This document shows, piece by piece, positions 25,757 to 35,839 of a DNA stretch of 40,721 nt. Position 1 is the stretch's first letter, and the number at the start of each line of letters is the position of its first letter. The notes under the pieces were generated by a model, which did not search any database, was not told where the DNA came from, and saw only the letters and a list, made by a program, of their open reading frames with translations. The DNA comes from a bacterium (GTDB lineage: Bacteria; Patescibacteriota; Dojkabacteria; JAKAPS01; JAJZLI01). The DNA lies in contig JAJZWL010000007.1 of NCBI GenBank assembly GCA_021846685.1, positions 1 to 40,721 of the forward strand. Direction: 5' to 3'. A program made the position numbers and the translations under genes.

Positions 25757-26392
25757 ATGAATGAAATGACTATATTTTTATTAAGAAATGGAATACAAGA
25801 GCATACATTGTTTATACTACTTGCAGTTCCTATAGCCGCAACAATAATACTCTTTGCCAGAGATATTATAGGCATTCAATCTTTCAACCTATATACTACA
25901 GTTATAGCCGTACTCGCATTTGCATCTACTGGACTATTCCTGGGAATAACCATCACTATTCTTATATTAATATTTGATTATATAGTCAGATACTTTATAA
26001 AGGATTTAAAATTACATTATGCTTCAAAAGTTGCAATTGTGATATCTATAGTAGCTTTATCTATAATTCTATCATTATATATATCTCACAGTGCATTTAA
26101 TCTGAATACTCATATATCAGTATATTCAATGTTAATACTTTTATTGCTTGCAGATTCTCTCTCATTTACAAAGATAAATAAGGGTAATTCAAAAGGCAAT
26201 ACTGTCTATTTAGAAACAATAATTCTAGCACTTGTAACCTTTATTGTAATTGATAATTCTATTACTCATATGCTACTGTTAAAATACCCATACATCTCTG
26301 TATTGGCAATTTTAATTGATATATACATAGGAAAATTCTCAGCATTAAGACTTAGAGAATTCTATAGATTTAGAAATATATCCAAAGAATGA
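25757..26392 (+). CDS. 7TM membrane protein resembling the 7TM part of the inactive-transglutaminase/7TM family
   Basis: LRNGIQEHTLFILLAVPIAATIILFARDIIGIQSFNLYTTVIAVLAFASTGLFLGI; ATGA overlap with the downstream ATP-grasp/protease gene. Confidence 0.7.
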   Translation: MNEMTIFLLRNGIQEHTLFILLAVPIAATIILFARDIIGIQSFNLYTTVIAVLAFASTGLFLGITITILILIFDYIVRYFIKDLKLHYASKVAIVISIVALSIILSLYISHSAFNLNTHISVYSMLILLLLADSLSFTKINKGNSKGNTVYLETIILALVTFIVIDNSITHMLLLKYPYISVLAILIDIYIGKFSALRLREFYRFRNISKE

Positions 26393-27798
26393 TTAAACTT
26401 TTAGACGAATATAAAAAATTATCAGCAACTACATTAGGAATTAATGATAGGAATTTAAACTATATAGATAAAAATTCAATAAATCTGTCTAATTCAAAAA
26501 TAAGAATTAAAAAAATACTTAATAAAAATAATATACCTACTCCTAAAACTATTACATTAATAAAAAATTTAAAAGAATTAGAGGATTTTGATTTTAATTT
26601 ATTGCCTAATAGCTTTGTTATTAAACCAAATAAAGGATTAGGAGGTGAAGGTATAATTATTATTTATGGAAGAAAGAAAAAAAGAAAAGAAACAGAAGAA
26701 GATGCTTGGATAGCACCTAATAAACAAATACTTACAAAAACAGATTTAAAAATACACCTTCTAAATATTATTAATGGATACTATTCTATTAATAAAAAAC
26801 AAGATATTGTAATCTTTGAAGAAAGAATTATTAATTCTCAATTTTTAAAAGAAAGTTTATTTATAAAAGAAGGATTACCAGATATTAGAGTAATAATATT
26901 TAAAAATTTCCCGATCATGGCAGAATTAAGAATTCCAACTATTGAATCAAAAGGGAAATCTAATCTTCATTCAGGAGGAATTGGGGTTGGAATTGATATA
27001 GCTCTCGGAATTACCACTAATGCAATTATGAAAGATAGCTATATAGAGACCCACCCTGATACAGAAGAAAGACTTAGTGGAATAACTATACCTCAGTGGA
27101 ATAAAATTCTAAACCTATCCATTCAATCAAGTATGGCAATTAAATCTAAATTTAGTGGAATTGATATAGCATTAGATAAAGACAAAGGGCCTCTTGTAAT
27201 GGAAATAAATGCTAGACCTGGACTGGCAATTCAAATAGCTAATAAGTCAGGATTAAAAGAGAGACTGGAAGCTGTTTCAAAATTAAAAATTAAGAATCCA
27301 GAATCTGCAATTATAGTTTCAAAAGAAATATTCGGAGGGGAAATAGAAGAAGAAATAGAAGAAATAACTGGGAAAATAATTCTCGGAAGATTTACAAAAA
27401 TAAAAATTAATGATGACTCAGAAATATACAAAGCTAAGATTGACACTGGAGCGTATGTCACTTCCATATCTCAAGATATAGCAGAAAAATTAGGATTTAA
27501 ATATTTAATAGAGCAATTTGATAAATTTGGGATTCAAATAACAAATAATATTGGAGCTATTTATGACACCAGAGATAACATACTCAAAGAAAACCCTGGA
27601 TTAAATCTAACTGTAGTAAAATCTGCAAATGGAATGACTATACGCCCAGTAATAAACCTATCAATACATTTTGTAGAAGAAGAAATAAGTGTTGAAACTA
27701 AAGCAACTATAACATCTCGTTCACACATGAAACATGAATTAATTATAGGACGAAGAGATCTTAAAAATTTTCTTGTTGACGTAACAAGAAATACATAA
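26389..27798 (+). CDS. ATP-grasp ligase (RimK-like) fused to a C-terminal RimB-type retropepsin-like protease domain
   Basis: ATP-grasp: FVIKPNKGLGGEGIIII, LHSGGIGVGIDIALG, VMEINARPGLAIQIAN. Protease: YKAKIDTGAYVTSIS (DTGA), then SRSHMKHELIIGRRDLKNFLVD. Confidence 0.87.
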   Translation: MIKLLDEYKKLSATTLGINDRNLNYIDKNSINLSNSKIRIKKILNKNNIPTPKTITLIKNLKELEDFDFNLLPNSFVIKPNKGLGGEGIIIIYGRKKKRKETEEDAWIAPNKQILTKTDLKIHLLNIINGYYSINKKQDIVIFEERIINSQFLKESLFIKEGLPDIRVIIFKNFPIMAELRIPTIESKGKSNLHSGGIGVGIDIALGITTNAIMKDSYIETHPDTEERLSGITIPQWNKILNLSIQSSMAIKSKFSGIDIALDKDKGPLVMEINARPGLAIQIANKSGLKERLEAVSKLKIKNPESAIIVSKEIFGGEIEEEIEEITGKIILGRFTKIKINDDSEIYKAKIDTGAYVTSISQDIAEKLGFKYLIEQFDKFGIQITNNIGAIYDTRDNILKENPGLNLTVVKSANGMTIRPVINLSIHFVEEEISVETKATITSRSHMKHELIIGRRDLKNFLVDVTRNT

Positions 27799-27812
27799 TA
27801 AGATTGTTCTTA

Positions 27813-28181
27813 ATGAATAAAAAGAGTAAACAGAATAAACATACAAAGATTTTTCTTTTTTTACTGTTAGTTTTTATAATATCCTTTTTTATCTCAACGC
27901 AATTCTTACTACCTGTAAAAAATTCTCAAGGCACACTAATCGTTAGAAATATATATATAGTCACTAGTGAAATTTTCTTTATTCTATTCTTTTTTATACT
28001 AACTATAATTGACTTTACAGGGAAAATATCTTTCTTGAATATACTTAAAAATGCTATATTAATACCAATTACTATAATTTCACTAGTACTACTCAATGTT
28101 TTTTCAAATCTAAATCTACTCATGATAATAACAATCCCACTCTCTGGAGTAATACTCTATATAATATTATCTATGATATAA
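27813..28181 (+). CDS. Small polytopic membrane protein
   Basis: About four hydrophobic segments. Track start 27804 is TTG; ATG at 27813 preferred. Confidence 0.6.
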   Translation: MNKKSKQNKHTKIFLFLLLVFIISFFISTQFLLPVKNSQGTLIVRNIYIVTSEIFFILFFFILTIIDFTGKISFLNILKNAILIPITIISLVLLNVFSNLNLLMIITIPLSGVILYIILSMI

Positions 28182-28189
28182 TTTAGGTT

Positions 28190-29770
28190 ATGAAAAAAGA
28201 AAAAAAATTAATAGCAGTATCTTTGCCTTATGCTAATGGAGAAGCACATATAGGTCATATTGCAGGGGGATATCTTCCAGCAGATATATATTATAGATTT
28301 ACTAAACTTATGGGAGAAGATAGTATATTTGTATCTGGATCTGATATGCATGGATCTGGAGTATTACTCTCTGCAGAAAAAATAAATATGGATCCATTAG
28401 AGTATGCATTAAAGAATCATGAGAATTTTAAAAAAGTATTTGAAGAACTTGATATAAAATTTGATATTTATTCCAATACACATACAGATATTCATAAACA
28501 AACAGTAAATGAAATTTTTCTGGACCTGTATAAATCAGGATATATTACAATTAGAGAAGAAGAACAACCTTTTTGTGAACACGATAATAAATTTATACCA
28601 GATAGGTTTGTAGAAGGTATTTGTCCTGTATGTGGAGAAATTAATGTAAAAGTAGGCGAAAGTTGTGATAAATGTGATACTTTAATACTTTTTGAAACTA
28701 TAAAATCTCCAAAATGTAAATTATGTAGAAATATACCTATATTAAAAAAAACTAAGAATTTTTTTCTAGAACTTGAAAAATTTCAAGAACAATTAGAACA
28801 ATATATATTATCAAAAAAAAATTTCAGAAAAAATGTCAAAGATTTTTCACTAGAGTATATCAAAGAAGGGCTTCTTCCTAGATCTATTACCAGAGATATG
28901 AGTTATGGACTTTCAATTCCAATAGAAGGTTTTGAAAATAAAATTATATATGTCTGGTTTGAAGCTTTGATAGGTTATATATCAGCAACAAGAGAAATAA
29001 AAAAAGACTGGAAAGAATATTGGGGTAATAATAGTAAATCGATTTTTTTTATGGGAAAAGACAATATAGTATTTCATAGTATAATTTTACCTGCTATACT
29101 TCTTGCCTCAAGTGAAAAATTTAATTTGCCTTATGAAATAGCTGCTAATGAATATTTACTTTTAGAAGGACAAAAAATGTCTAAAAGTAAAAATCATCTA
29201 CTATTAGCAAAAGATGCTCTAGAAAAATATGGGAAAGATAACTTAAGATTTTATATTGCCATAAGCTTGCCAGAAAACAAAGATTTCAATTTTAAAGAAA
29301 AAGAATTAATTACCATTGTAAATACAACACTGTCTTCAAATATAGGGAATTACGTAAATAGAACTCTGACATTTGCATATAAAAATTTTAATGGTCTAAT
29401 AGAAAAATTTGAATCTATTGAAGACACCAATTATATTAATAGCACATTTGAAGGAATAATAACTGAATTCTCTAATTTTAAAATAAAATCAGCACTCTCT
29501 CAAATAATAGCATTTTCTGATCATGCAAATAAAAGATTTGATACACTCAAAATATGGGAAAATAAGGATAAAAAAAATATGTATATTCTAGCTCAATATG
29601 TATATGCATTAGGTATATTACTTTCACCTATAATTCCAGAATCTTCTTTTAAAATATTAGATATACTTAACATAGATGCAGAAAATAAAACTTTTAAATA
29701 TTCTCCTTATTTTGGAAAAATAAAAAAGCCCTATATAATATTCCCTAAAATAGAAATTAAATATGATTGA
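28190..29770 (+). CDS. metG: Methionyl-tRNA synthetase
   Basis: SLPYANGEAHIGHIAGGYLPADIYYRF; ICPVCG..GESCDKCDTL..PKCKLC; LLLEGQKMSKSKNHLL. Confidence 0.97.
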   Translation: MKKEKKLIAVSLPYANGEAHIGHIAGGYLPADIYYRFTKLMGEDSIFVSGSDMHGSGVLLSAEKINMDPLEYALKNHENFKKVFEELDIKFDIYSNTHTDIHKQTVNEIFLDLYKSGYITIREEEQPFCEHDNKFIPDRFVEGICPVCGEINVKVGESCDKCDTLILFETIKSPKCKLCRNIPILKKTKNFFLELEKFQEQLEQYILSKKNFRKNVKDFSLEYIKEGLLPRSITRDMSYGLSIPIEGFENKIIYVWFEALIGYISATREIKKDWKEYWGNNSKSIFFMGKDNIVFHSIILPAILLASSEKFNLPYEIAANEYLLLEGQKMSKSKNHLLLAKDALEKYGKDNLRFYIAISLPENKDFNFKEKELITIVNTTLSSNIGNYVNRTLTFAYKNFNGLIEKFESIEDTNYINSTFEGIITEFSNFKIKSALSQIIAFSDHANKRFDTLKIWENKDKKNMYILAQYVYALGILLSPIIPESSFKILDILNIDAENKTFKYSPYFGKIKKPYIIFPKIEIKYD

Positions 29771-30503
29771 TACTCATGCACATATAAATAAATTTTATTA
29801 TCCTAATATAGATGAGATCTTAGAACAGGCTCTCCTCAATGGGATTGAAAAAATAATAGTACCAGGAACATCTTTACAAGATTCTAGAGACAATCAACAG
29901 TTTAAAAATAATATGCTTTTTTATGCGATAGGAATTCATCCAGAAACTCAAGATGTAGTAACAAGAGAAGTTCTAGAAAAGATTTATAGTCCAGAAATAA
30001 TAGCTATAGGAGAATGCGGTTTGGATTATTATTACAAATATACGACTCCAGAAGAACAAGAAAAAAAATTTAGAGTACAAATTGAATATGCTATTGAAAA
30101 AAAACTTCCACTAATTGTACATACAAGAGAGGCACTTCAAGATACATATAATATTCTCTCTGATTACTATAAAAATGGAGATAGTGATAAAGGAGTTATC
30201 CATTCTGCTGCAGGAGATATTAAAATTTTAGAAAAAATTGAAAATTTAGGATTCTATCTTTCTTTTAATGGAATTTCTACTTTTCATAATGCACAAAATA
30301 TAAGAGATATAATTTTCGATACAGACACCTCTAAAATATTAATAGAAACTGATTCACCTTTTCTTTCTCCTGTTCCTGTAAGAAATCAGAAACAGAATTC
30401 TCCTTCTAATATTAAATATATTCTAGAAAATATTCAGGATATTAAGGGGAAGGATTTACAAAAAATTATCTATAATAATTCAAAAAAACTTTTCAACATT
30501 TAA
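29763..30503 (+). CDS. tatD: TatD-family metal-dependent hydrolase
   Basis: MIDTHAHINKFYYPNIDEIL; AIGECGLDYYYKYTTPEEQEKKFRVQIEYAIEKKLPLIVHTREA; ILIETDSPFLSP. Confidence 0.95.
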   Translation: MIDTHAHINKFYYPNIDEILEQALLNGIEKIIVPGTSLQDSRDNQQFKNNMLFYAIGIHPETQDVVTREVLEKIYSPEIIAIGECGLDYYYKYTTPEEQEKKFRVQIEYAIEKKLPLIVHTREALQDTYNILSDYYKNGDSDKGVIHSAAGDIKILEKIENLGFYLSFNGISTFHNAQNIRDIIFDTDTSKILIETDSPFLSPVPVRNQKQNSPSNIKYILENIQDIKGKDLQKIIYNNSKKLFNI

Positions 30504-30504
30504 T

Positions 30505-31425
30505 ATGAAAAATATATCAGAAATATTAAAAAAAACAAGAATACAAAGTGGACTCACTTTAGATGAAATAGAATCTAATACAAAAATAAAAAAATCTTAT
30601 TTAGAATTTATTGAAAATGGTGAATTTAATAAACTACCTTCAATATCTGCAGCTAAAGGTTTTATAAAAATATACTCCAAATATTTAGGACTAAACTATG
30701 AAGAAGCATTGGTAATATTCAGAAGAGAGAATAAAAATGAAGAAAATCATATGCTTACAAAGAAAAAAAGACGCATAAAAGTTAACTCAATAAAAAATAA
30801 ATATATCTCTTTATATATTTTTCTCATATCCCTAATATTAATACTGGCTCTAATTTACGGAATACACGAGTATATAATATTTAAAATGCCACCAAAAATA
30901 GAAATGTATACCCCATCTTCTCAAAATTTCACAACACATAATTCTTCAGTACTTTTTTCAGGAAAAATCACACTAGGAGATTATATCTATATAGACGGAG
31001 ATAAAATAAATAATATTAATTTAAATGGTACTTTTTCTCAAAAAGTAGGACTGCAAGAAGGATTAAATAATATAAACATAAAGATAAAAAATCCTCTTGG
31101 AGGACAGAATATTAAGTACTATGAAATTGATTATGTTAATAATTTCAATAATAAAATAAATGCAAAAAATGCTTTTTATATAAATATAAAAGATATCTCT
31201 AAACCTATATTTTTAAATGCTACTACGCAGAATAAAACTATATATAATAAAATTTTAAAAGGAGATATCAAAATAAAAGGTATTGCAAGTATAGTATTAA
31301 GCATAGGACAAATACAAAATGTTAAAATATTTTATAAAGGAAAAAATATAGCTCCATCAGGGATAGGATTTTCCATTATTATAATAAAATATAATAATGG
31401 AAAAATTAGTGTAACAAAAAATTAA
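30505..31425 (+). CDS. RodZ-like HTH membrane protein
   Basis: ISEILKKTRIQSGLTLDEIESNTKIKKSYLEFIENGEFNKLPSISAAKGFIKIYSKYLGL, then a single TM and Ig-like extracytoplasmic region. Confidence 0.8.
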   Translation: MKNISEILKKTRIQSGLTLDEIESNTKIKKSYLEFIENGEFNKLPSISAAKGFIKIYSKYLGLNYEEALVIFRRENKNEENHMLTKKKRRIKVNSIKNKYISLYIFLISLILILALIYGIHEYIIFKMPPKIEMYTPSSQNFTTHNSSVLFSGKITLGDYIYIDGDKINNINLNGTFSQKVGLQEGLNNINIKIKNPLGGQNIKYYEIDYVNNFNNKINAKNAFYINIKDISKPIFLNATTQNKTIYNKILKGDIKIKGIASIVLSIGQIQNVKIFYKGKNIAPSGIGFSIIIIKYNNGKISVTKN

Positions 31426-31448
31426 AAAATTATGTTATATTATATAAT

Positions 31449-31742
31449 ATGGAGATAGTATATAGTACATTAATGATTATAATTTCAGTATTAATTATAG
31501 TAATATTGATTATACTTATAAAAACAATATTTGATATAGATAAAAATGTTGTTAAAGGAAAAGATATTATAGAAAATGTTTCTGATATCACAAAAAATGC
31601 AAAAGAAGAACAAGAAAAGATCCAAAACGTTATAAACGATAAAATAGATAAAGTAACTTTTATATCTAAATTAAAAATAGTAGAAAATTTAGTAGGAACA
31701 ATTTCAAAAATTTATAAAAATAAAAAAAAGGATAATCATTAA
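31449..31742 (+). CDS. Small single-TM protein
   Basis: N-terminal TM plus coiled, charged tail; stop overlaps the start of the ftsA-like gene. Confidence 0.65.
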   Translation: MEIVYSTLMIIISVLIIVILIILIKTIFDIDKNVVKGKDIIENVSDITKNAKEEQEKIQNVINDKIDKVTFISKLKIVENLVGTISKIYKNKKKDNH

Positions 31743-32965
31743 TGGCTATATTTGGAAAAAAAACAAAAGAAGATAATAACGCATTTATATCACTAGATAT
31801 AGGGACAGAATTTGTTAAAACATTAATATGTAATATAGAAGAGGATAATGTCATAATTTCAGGATATGGGAAAGTCAGACAACCAATACACGCTATGAAA
31901 GGTGGAGTTATTACAAATATCAAAAGCGTTATAACTACATGTCAAAAATCAATTGATCTTGCAATGGAAGAACTTGAGGATACACCAATACCAACTAAAG
32001 TTGTTGTAGGTATTGCAGGAGAATTAGTAAAAGGAGTTGGAATAAAGATTAATTATGAGAGAGAAAATCCAGAAAAAAATATTGATGAAAAAGAAATAAA
32101 AAATATTTTAGATAAAGTTCATGATACCGCTTATGAAGAAGCTATGAAGAAATTCACTGCATCTACTGGATCTGATAAAACTCAAATTAAACTCATTAAC
32201 GCAACAGTTACAGATACATATATAGATGATTATAAAATTACAACTCCTATTGGGTTAAAAGGTAAAAAAGTTACTTTAAATATATATTTTGTATACACCC
32301 CTTTGATATTTGCAGGTGCACTAGATGATATATTAAAAGAATTATCTCTTTCTCCCATAATAATAGCTGTACAACCTTTTGCCATTGCAAGATCCGTTAG
32401 AGGAGCCAGAGAGTCTAGTTTTGATGCAATAATTATAGATATAGGAGGAGGAACTACTGATATAGCACTCATTTCGCAAGGAACTTTTCAAGACACACAA
32501 ATGTTCGCAATGGGAGGGCGATCTTTTACAAAAAGAATTGCAGCCGATTTATCAATATCATATGATGATGCTGAAAATTTAAAAATTCAATATACAGAAC
32601 AAGATATAGACAGAGGAAAAGCATTGCAAATAAGAGATGCTGTAAAAAAAGATTTAGATCTCTGGATATCTGGTGTTGAAATATCATTAGAAGAAATGGA
32701 AAATATTAAAATATATCCAGATCAGATACTATTATGCGGAGGAGGATCTAAACTTTCTGAAATAAGAACAAAATTAGTTGAATATCCTTGGTCAGTACTA
32801 CTTCCATTTAATCGAAATCCGAAAATAAACTTTTTATCTCCTGAAAAAATAGATGGAGTTATCGATAAAACACTTAAATTAACTAAACCTGAAGATGTGA
32901 CCCCTGTATCCTTAGCTCGAATTGTTTTAGACATAATAAAAGATGATGTTATTATTGCTATATAA
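31742..32965 (+). CDS. ftsA: FtsA-like actin-fold cell-division ATPase
   Basis: FISLDIGTEFVKTLICNIEEDNVIISGYGKVRQPIHAMKGGVITNI; DAIIIDIGGGTTDIALISQG; MGGRSFTKRIAADLSISYDDAENLKIQY; ILLCGGGSKLSEI. Confidence 0.87.
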   Translation: MAIFGKKTKEDNNAFISLDIGTEFVKTLICNIEEDNVIISGYGKVRQPIHAMKGGVITNIKSVITTCQKSIDLAMEELEDTPIPTKVVVGIAGELVKGVGIKINYERENPEKNIDEKEIKNILDKVHDTAYEEAMKKFTASTGSDKTQIKLINATVTDTYIDDYKITTPIGLKGKKVTLNIYFVYTPLIFAGALDDILKELSLSPIIIAVQPFAIARSVRGARESSFDAIIIDIGGGTTDIALISQGTFQDTQMFAMGGRSFTKRIAADLSISYDDAENLKIQYTEQDIDRGKALQIRDAVKKDLDLWISGVEISLEEMENIKIYPDQILLCGGGSKLSEIRTKLVEYPWSVLLPFNRNPKINFLSPEKIDGVIDKTLKLTKPEDVTPVSLARIVLDIIKDDVIIAI

Positions 32966-32967
32966 AT

Positions 32968-34833
32968 ATGAAAGATACTAAAGTATTCGTCGATTTAGAT
33001 GACGAAATAACATTTATAACTGAAAAAATTATAAATACTGATACAAACAGGGTAATATTAGTAGTTCCAGAAAGATCAGACATTATAACTTCCCTAGTTG
33101 GCCTAAAAATGCTGCGTAAGGTTATTGATAAAAATGACAAAGATGTAGTTATTGTCACAATGGATGAACAGGGAAAAAATATAGCACTGAATGCGGGCTT
33201 CATATCTGTGTCTAAAATAGGAGATGTAAATGAAGAAGTCTGGAGAGAAACTGTAAGAATAAAAAAACGAATACATGATGCTATGTCAATGTCTAATAAG
33301 GTTCCTTTTAAAGATGAATTATATAAAAGTGTTGACAATAGAGAAGAAACAAAGAAAGCTCAACAAGAAAAATTTTTTGAATATAAACCAGAGGAAAATA
33401 CTCCAATTCCTTTAAATTCAACCACTGAGAGTGTAGATAATAAAAAAATCAATCCTGATAAAAGAGGAAATATCAAAAGAGTTGAATTTAATAAAGAACC
33501 AATATCCTCCTCTAAGAAAGTATCTCTTGACGGATTTGAACTAATAGCAGGAGGAGATGTTGCCTCTTTCAAAGATACTGAGAATATAGATAAAAATATT
33601 AACCCTGATAGAAGTAAAGCACCTTTTGAAAATAATGAATTTAAAAGAGATATAAATAAAACAAACAAATTTAAAAGTATTTTCTTTAAGGATAATAATA
33701 AAAATAAAAGATTTAATAAATTAATAATTTTCTTAGGAATTTTTATTCTTCTGATTATATTTATTATTTATTATTTATTCTTAACAGTATCGACTGTTAG
33801 TATAACGATGTCAGGGAAAAAAATTCAATCTCAATCAACAATAACCATAAATCCTAATATATCTAGTATAAATGGTCATAAATTAGAAATCCCATCCAAA
33901 ATAGTCTCTATAAGTGAATCTGGTTCAAATTCAATTCCTACCACAGGAACTAAAACTATTCAAACAGGAAGCTTTGCCTCAGGATCAATAACGTTTTCTA
34001 ATACCTCAACAAGTGCTGTAACAATACCTGCCTCTACTCAATTTACAGATTCCAATAATATATCATTTGTAACTACCTCATCTATCAAAGTACCTGCAGC
34101 GACTGTAACACGTACTACTACATCTCAAACAATTAATTATGGTACTGCAACTCAAAATGAAACACTCAATACAAATACAGGAATTGGTGCAAATGATACA
34201 TTTTCTAATTCTAATTATTCAAGCATTACAGCTACTAATCCTTCTGCATTTTCTCAAGGAAATGAAAGTACATCTACACAACAAGTTGTTACTGCAAATG
34301 ACGCTAATAATTTACAAAGTACACTATCTCAAGAATTATTTGCAAGAGGAAAAGGCAAATTATCATCCTCTGGAAATATGAAGATAATACAACAATCAAT
34401 AAAAAATATTATTGTAAATAAAAATTTCGATCACACAATAGGATCAGTAGCTTCTGTATTAAATCTTTCTATGAATACGAAAACAGTAGCTCAAGAGTAT
34501 AACAGTAATAATATATATTCTGCTATAGTCAAGAATCAAGAATACTATGGAAATACAATAAATAATGTCAAATTTTCTATAACAAGAATTTATACAGATT
34601 CATCAGGAAACATTAAAATTTCAATTAATTACACAGGGATATTATTTAAAAATATAAATAAAAATAATATACTTAATACTATTAAAGGAAAATCATTCTC
34701 AAGTGCTAAAAACTATATACAAGGAATGAAAAATATAAACAAAGTATCAATTCAGGATAATCCATATATATTCTCAATAATAGGACTTCTACCTTCAAAT
34801 AAAAATAATATTAAAATTAAAGTATTAAACTAA
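32968..34833 (+). CDS. Membrane protein: N-terminal Rossmann-like region, TM, baseplate-J-like extracytoplasmic domain
   Basis: VFVDLDDEITFITEKI..RVILVVPERSDIITSLVGLKMLRK; TM LIIFLGIFILLIIFIIYYLFLT; TGSFASGSITFSNTSTSAVTIPASTQFTDSNNISF resembles baseplate-J-like modules. Confidence 0.7.
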   Translation: MKDTKVFVDLDDEITFITEKIINTDTNRVILVVPERSDIITSLVGLKMLRKVIDKNDKDVVIVTMDEQGKNIALNAGFISVSKIGDVNEEVWRETVRIKKRIHDAMSMSNKVPFKDELYKSVDNREETKKAQQEKFFEYKPEENTPIPLNSTTESVDNKKINPDKRGNIKRVEFNKEPISSSKKVSLDGFELIAGGDVASFKDTENIDKNINPDRSKAPFENNEFKRDINKTNKFKSIFFKDNNKNKRFNKLIIFLGIFILLIIFIIYYLFLTVSTVSITMSGKKIQSQSTITINPNISSINGHKLEIPSKIVSISESGSNSIPTTGTKTIQTGSFASGSITFSNTSTSAVTIPASTQFTDSNNISFVTTSSIKVPAATVTRTTTSQTINYGTATQNETLNTNTGIGANDTFSNSNYSSITATNPSAFSQGNESTSTQQVVTANDANNLQSTLSQELFARGKGKLSSSGNMKIIQQSIKNIIVNKNFDHTIGSVASVLNLSMNTKTVAQEYNSNNIYSAIVKNQEYYGNTINNVKFSITRIYTDSSGNIKISINYTGILFKNINKNNILNTIKGKSFSSAKNYIQGMKNINKVSIQDNPYIFSIIGLLPSNKNNIKIKVLN

Positions 34834-35048
34834 ATATAAGGTTAATACTTTTAACCCACATTATGCTGTTTGAAATGGAGAAAATACCTTCAGAGACCTT
34901 AAAGTGTTTATTACTTACAATTCCAAAATGAACTATGTAAATCTCAAAATCACTTATACAGAATACAACATTTGTTTTCTTTAAATAACCTCAGTTATAT
35001 TTAATTATTGAGATAAAAATTTTAATGTATATCTTGAAATTAATAGCT

Positions 35049-35798
35049 TTAATTTGTTATTACTATTTTTTTAACTATAACTTTCAATAAAGGTCTATGA
35101 TGTGCTTTTGAATTTACAGGGACATTTCCTATTTTATTAGCGACACTCATACCACTTGTAACCTTTCCAAAAACAGTATACATTCCATTTAATTGAGTAT
35201 CTTTCCCTAAAGTAATAAATACTTGTGAACCATTTGTATTTGGACCACTATTAGCCATAGCTATAACTCCTGTAGCAAAAGGAATAGATTTCACATTAGA
35301 AACATATGTATACCCTTTCTTTTTATAACTGTTTATTAATAATTGAGGCATACCTAAACTTACAGGATTAATTTGATCTTTGAATGTATAACCTGGACCT
35401 CCAGTTCCTGTTCCAGTTGGATCCCCTGTTTGAATCATAAACCCTTTTATAACTCTTTGAAATATAACATTATTATAAAAACCAGATTTTGCTAAGAAAA
35501 CAAAATTATTAACTGCTAAAGGTGCAGCTGCTGAATATAATGTTAAATGAATATTCCCATATGATGTTTCTATAGTAGCTTTATAATTTTTATTTTTATT
35601 TATACAAAACTTTGGATATGCTGAATATTTTTTAACTGAAGGTTGATATGCTATATTACATGGATTTGAAAGACTAAAATTGATTTTATTGCCAGTAGAT
35701 ACATACACTAAAAGTATCATTATAGCTAAAACAATTACAGCTAAAATAGAATACTCAATCAGAGTTATTTTTTTCACATTAATATTATCCATATTCAA
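35049..35798 (-). CDS. Cyclophilin-type peptidyl-prolyl cis-trans isomerase, membrane-anchored
   Basis: TSYGNIHLTLYSAAAPLAVNNFVFLAKSGFYNNVIFQRVIKGFMIQTGDPTGTGTGGPGYTF...GVIAMANSGPNTNGSQVFITLG; N-terminal TM. Confidence 0.95.
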   Translation of the reverse strand: MNMDNINVKKITLIEYSILAVIVLAIMILLVYVSTGNKINFSLSNPCNIAYQPSVKKYSAYPKFCINKNKNYKATIETSYGNIHLTLYSAAAPLAVNNFVFLAKSGFYNNVIFQRVIKGFMIQTGDPTGTGTGGPGYTFKDQINPVSLGMPQLLINSYKKKGYTYVSNVKSIPFATGVIAMANSGPNTNGSQVFITLGKDTQLNGMYTVFGKVTSGMSVANKIGNVPVNSKAHHRPLLKVIVKKIVITN

Positions 35799-35839
35799 CT
35801 AGAGATATTAACATAAAATATAGAGTTTCTCAAATTTAT

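Noticed and set aside
26380-29772. Alternative genetic code (TGA = Gly/Trp as in Gracilibacteria/SR1)
   Set aside because: TGA cleanly terminates the 7TM gene (26390-26392) and metG (29768-29770) with normal overlapping downstream starts. Trp is encoded by TGG.
34834-35048. GGTTAA-tactt-TTAACC hairpin in the convergent intergenic region
   Set aside because: Short AT-rich stem without a U-tract; too weak to call a terminator.
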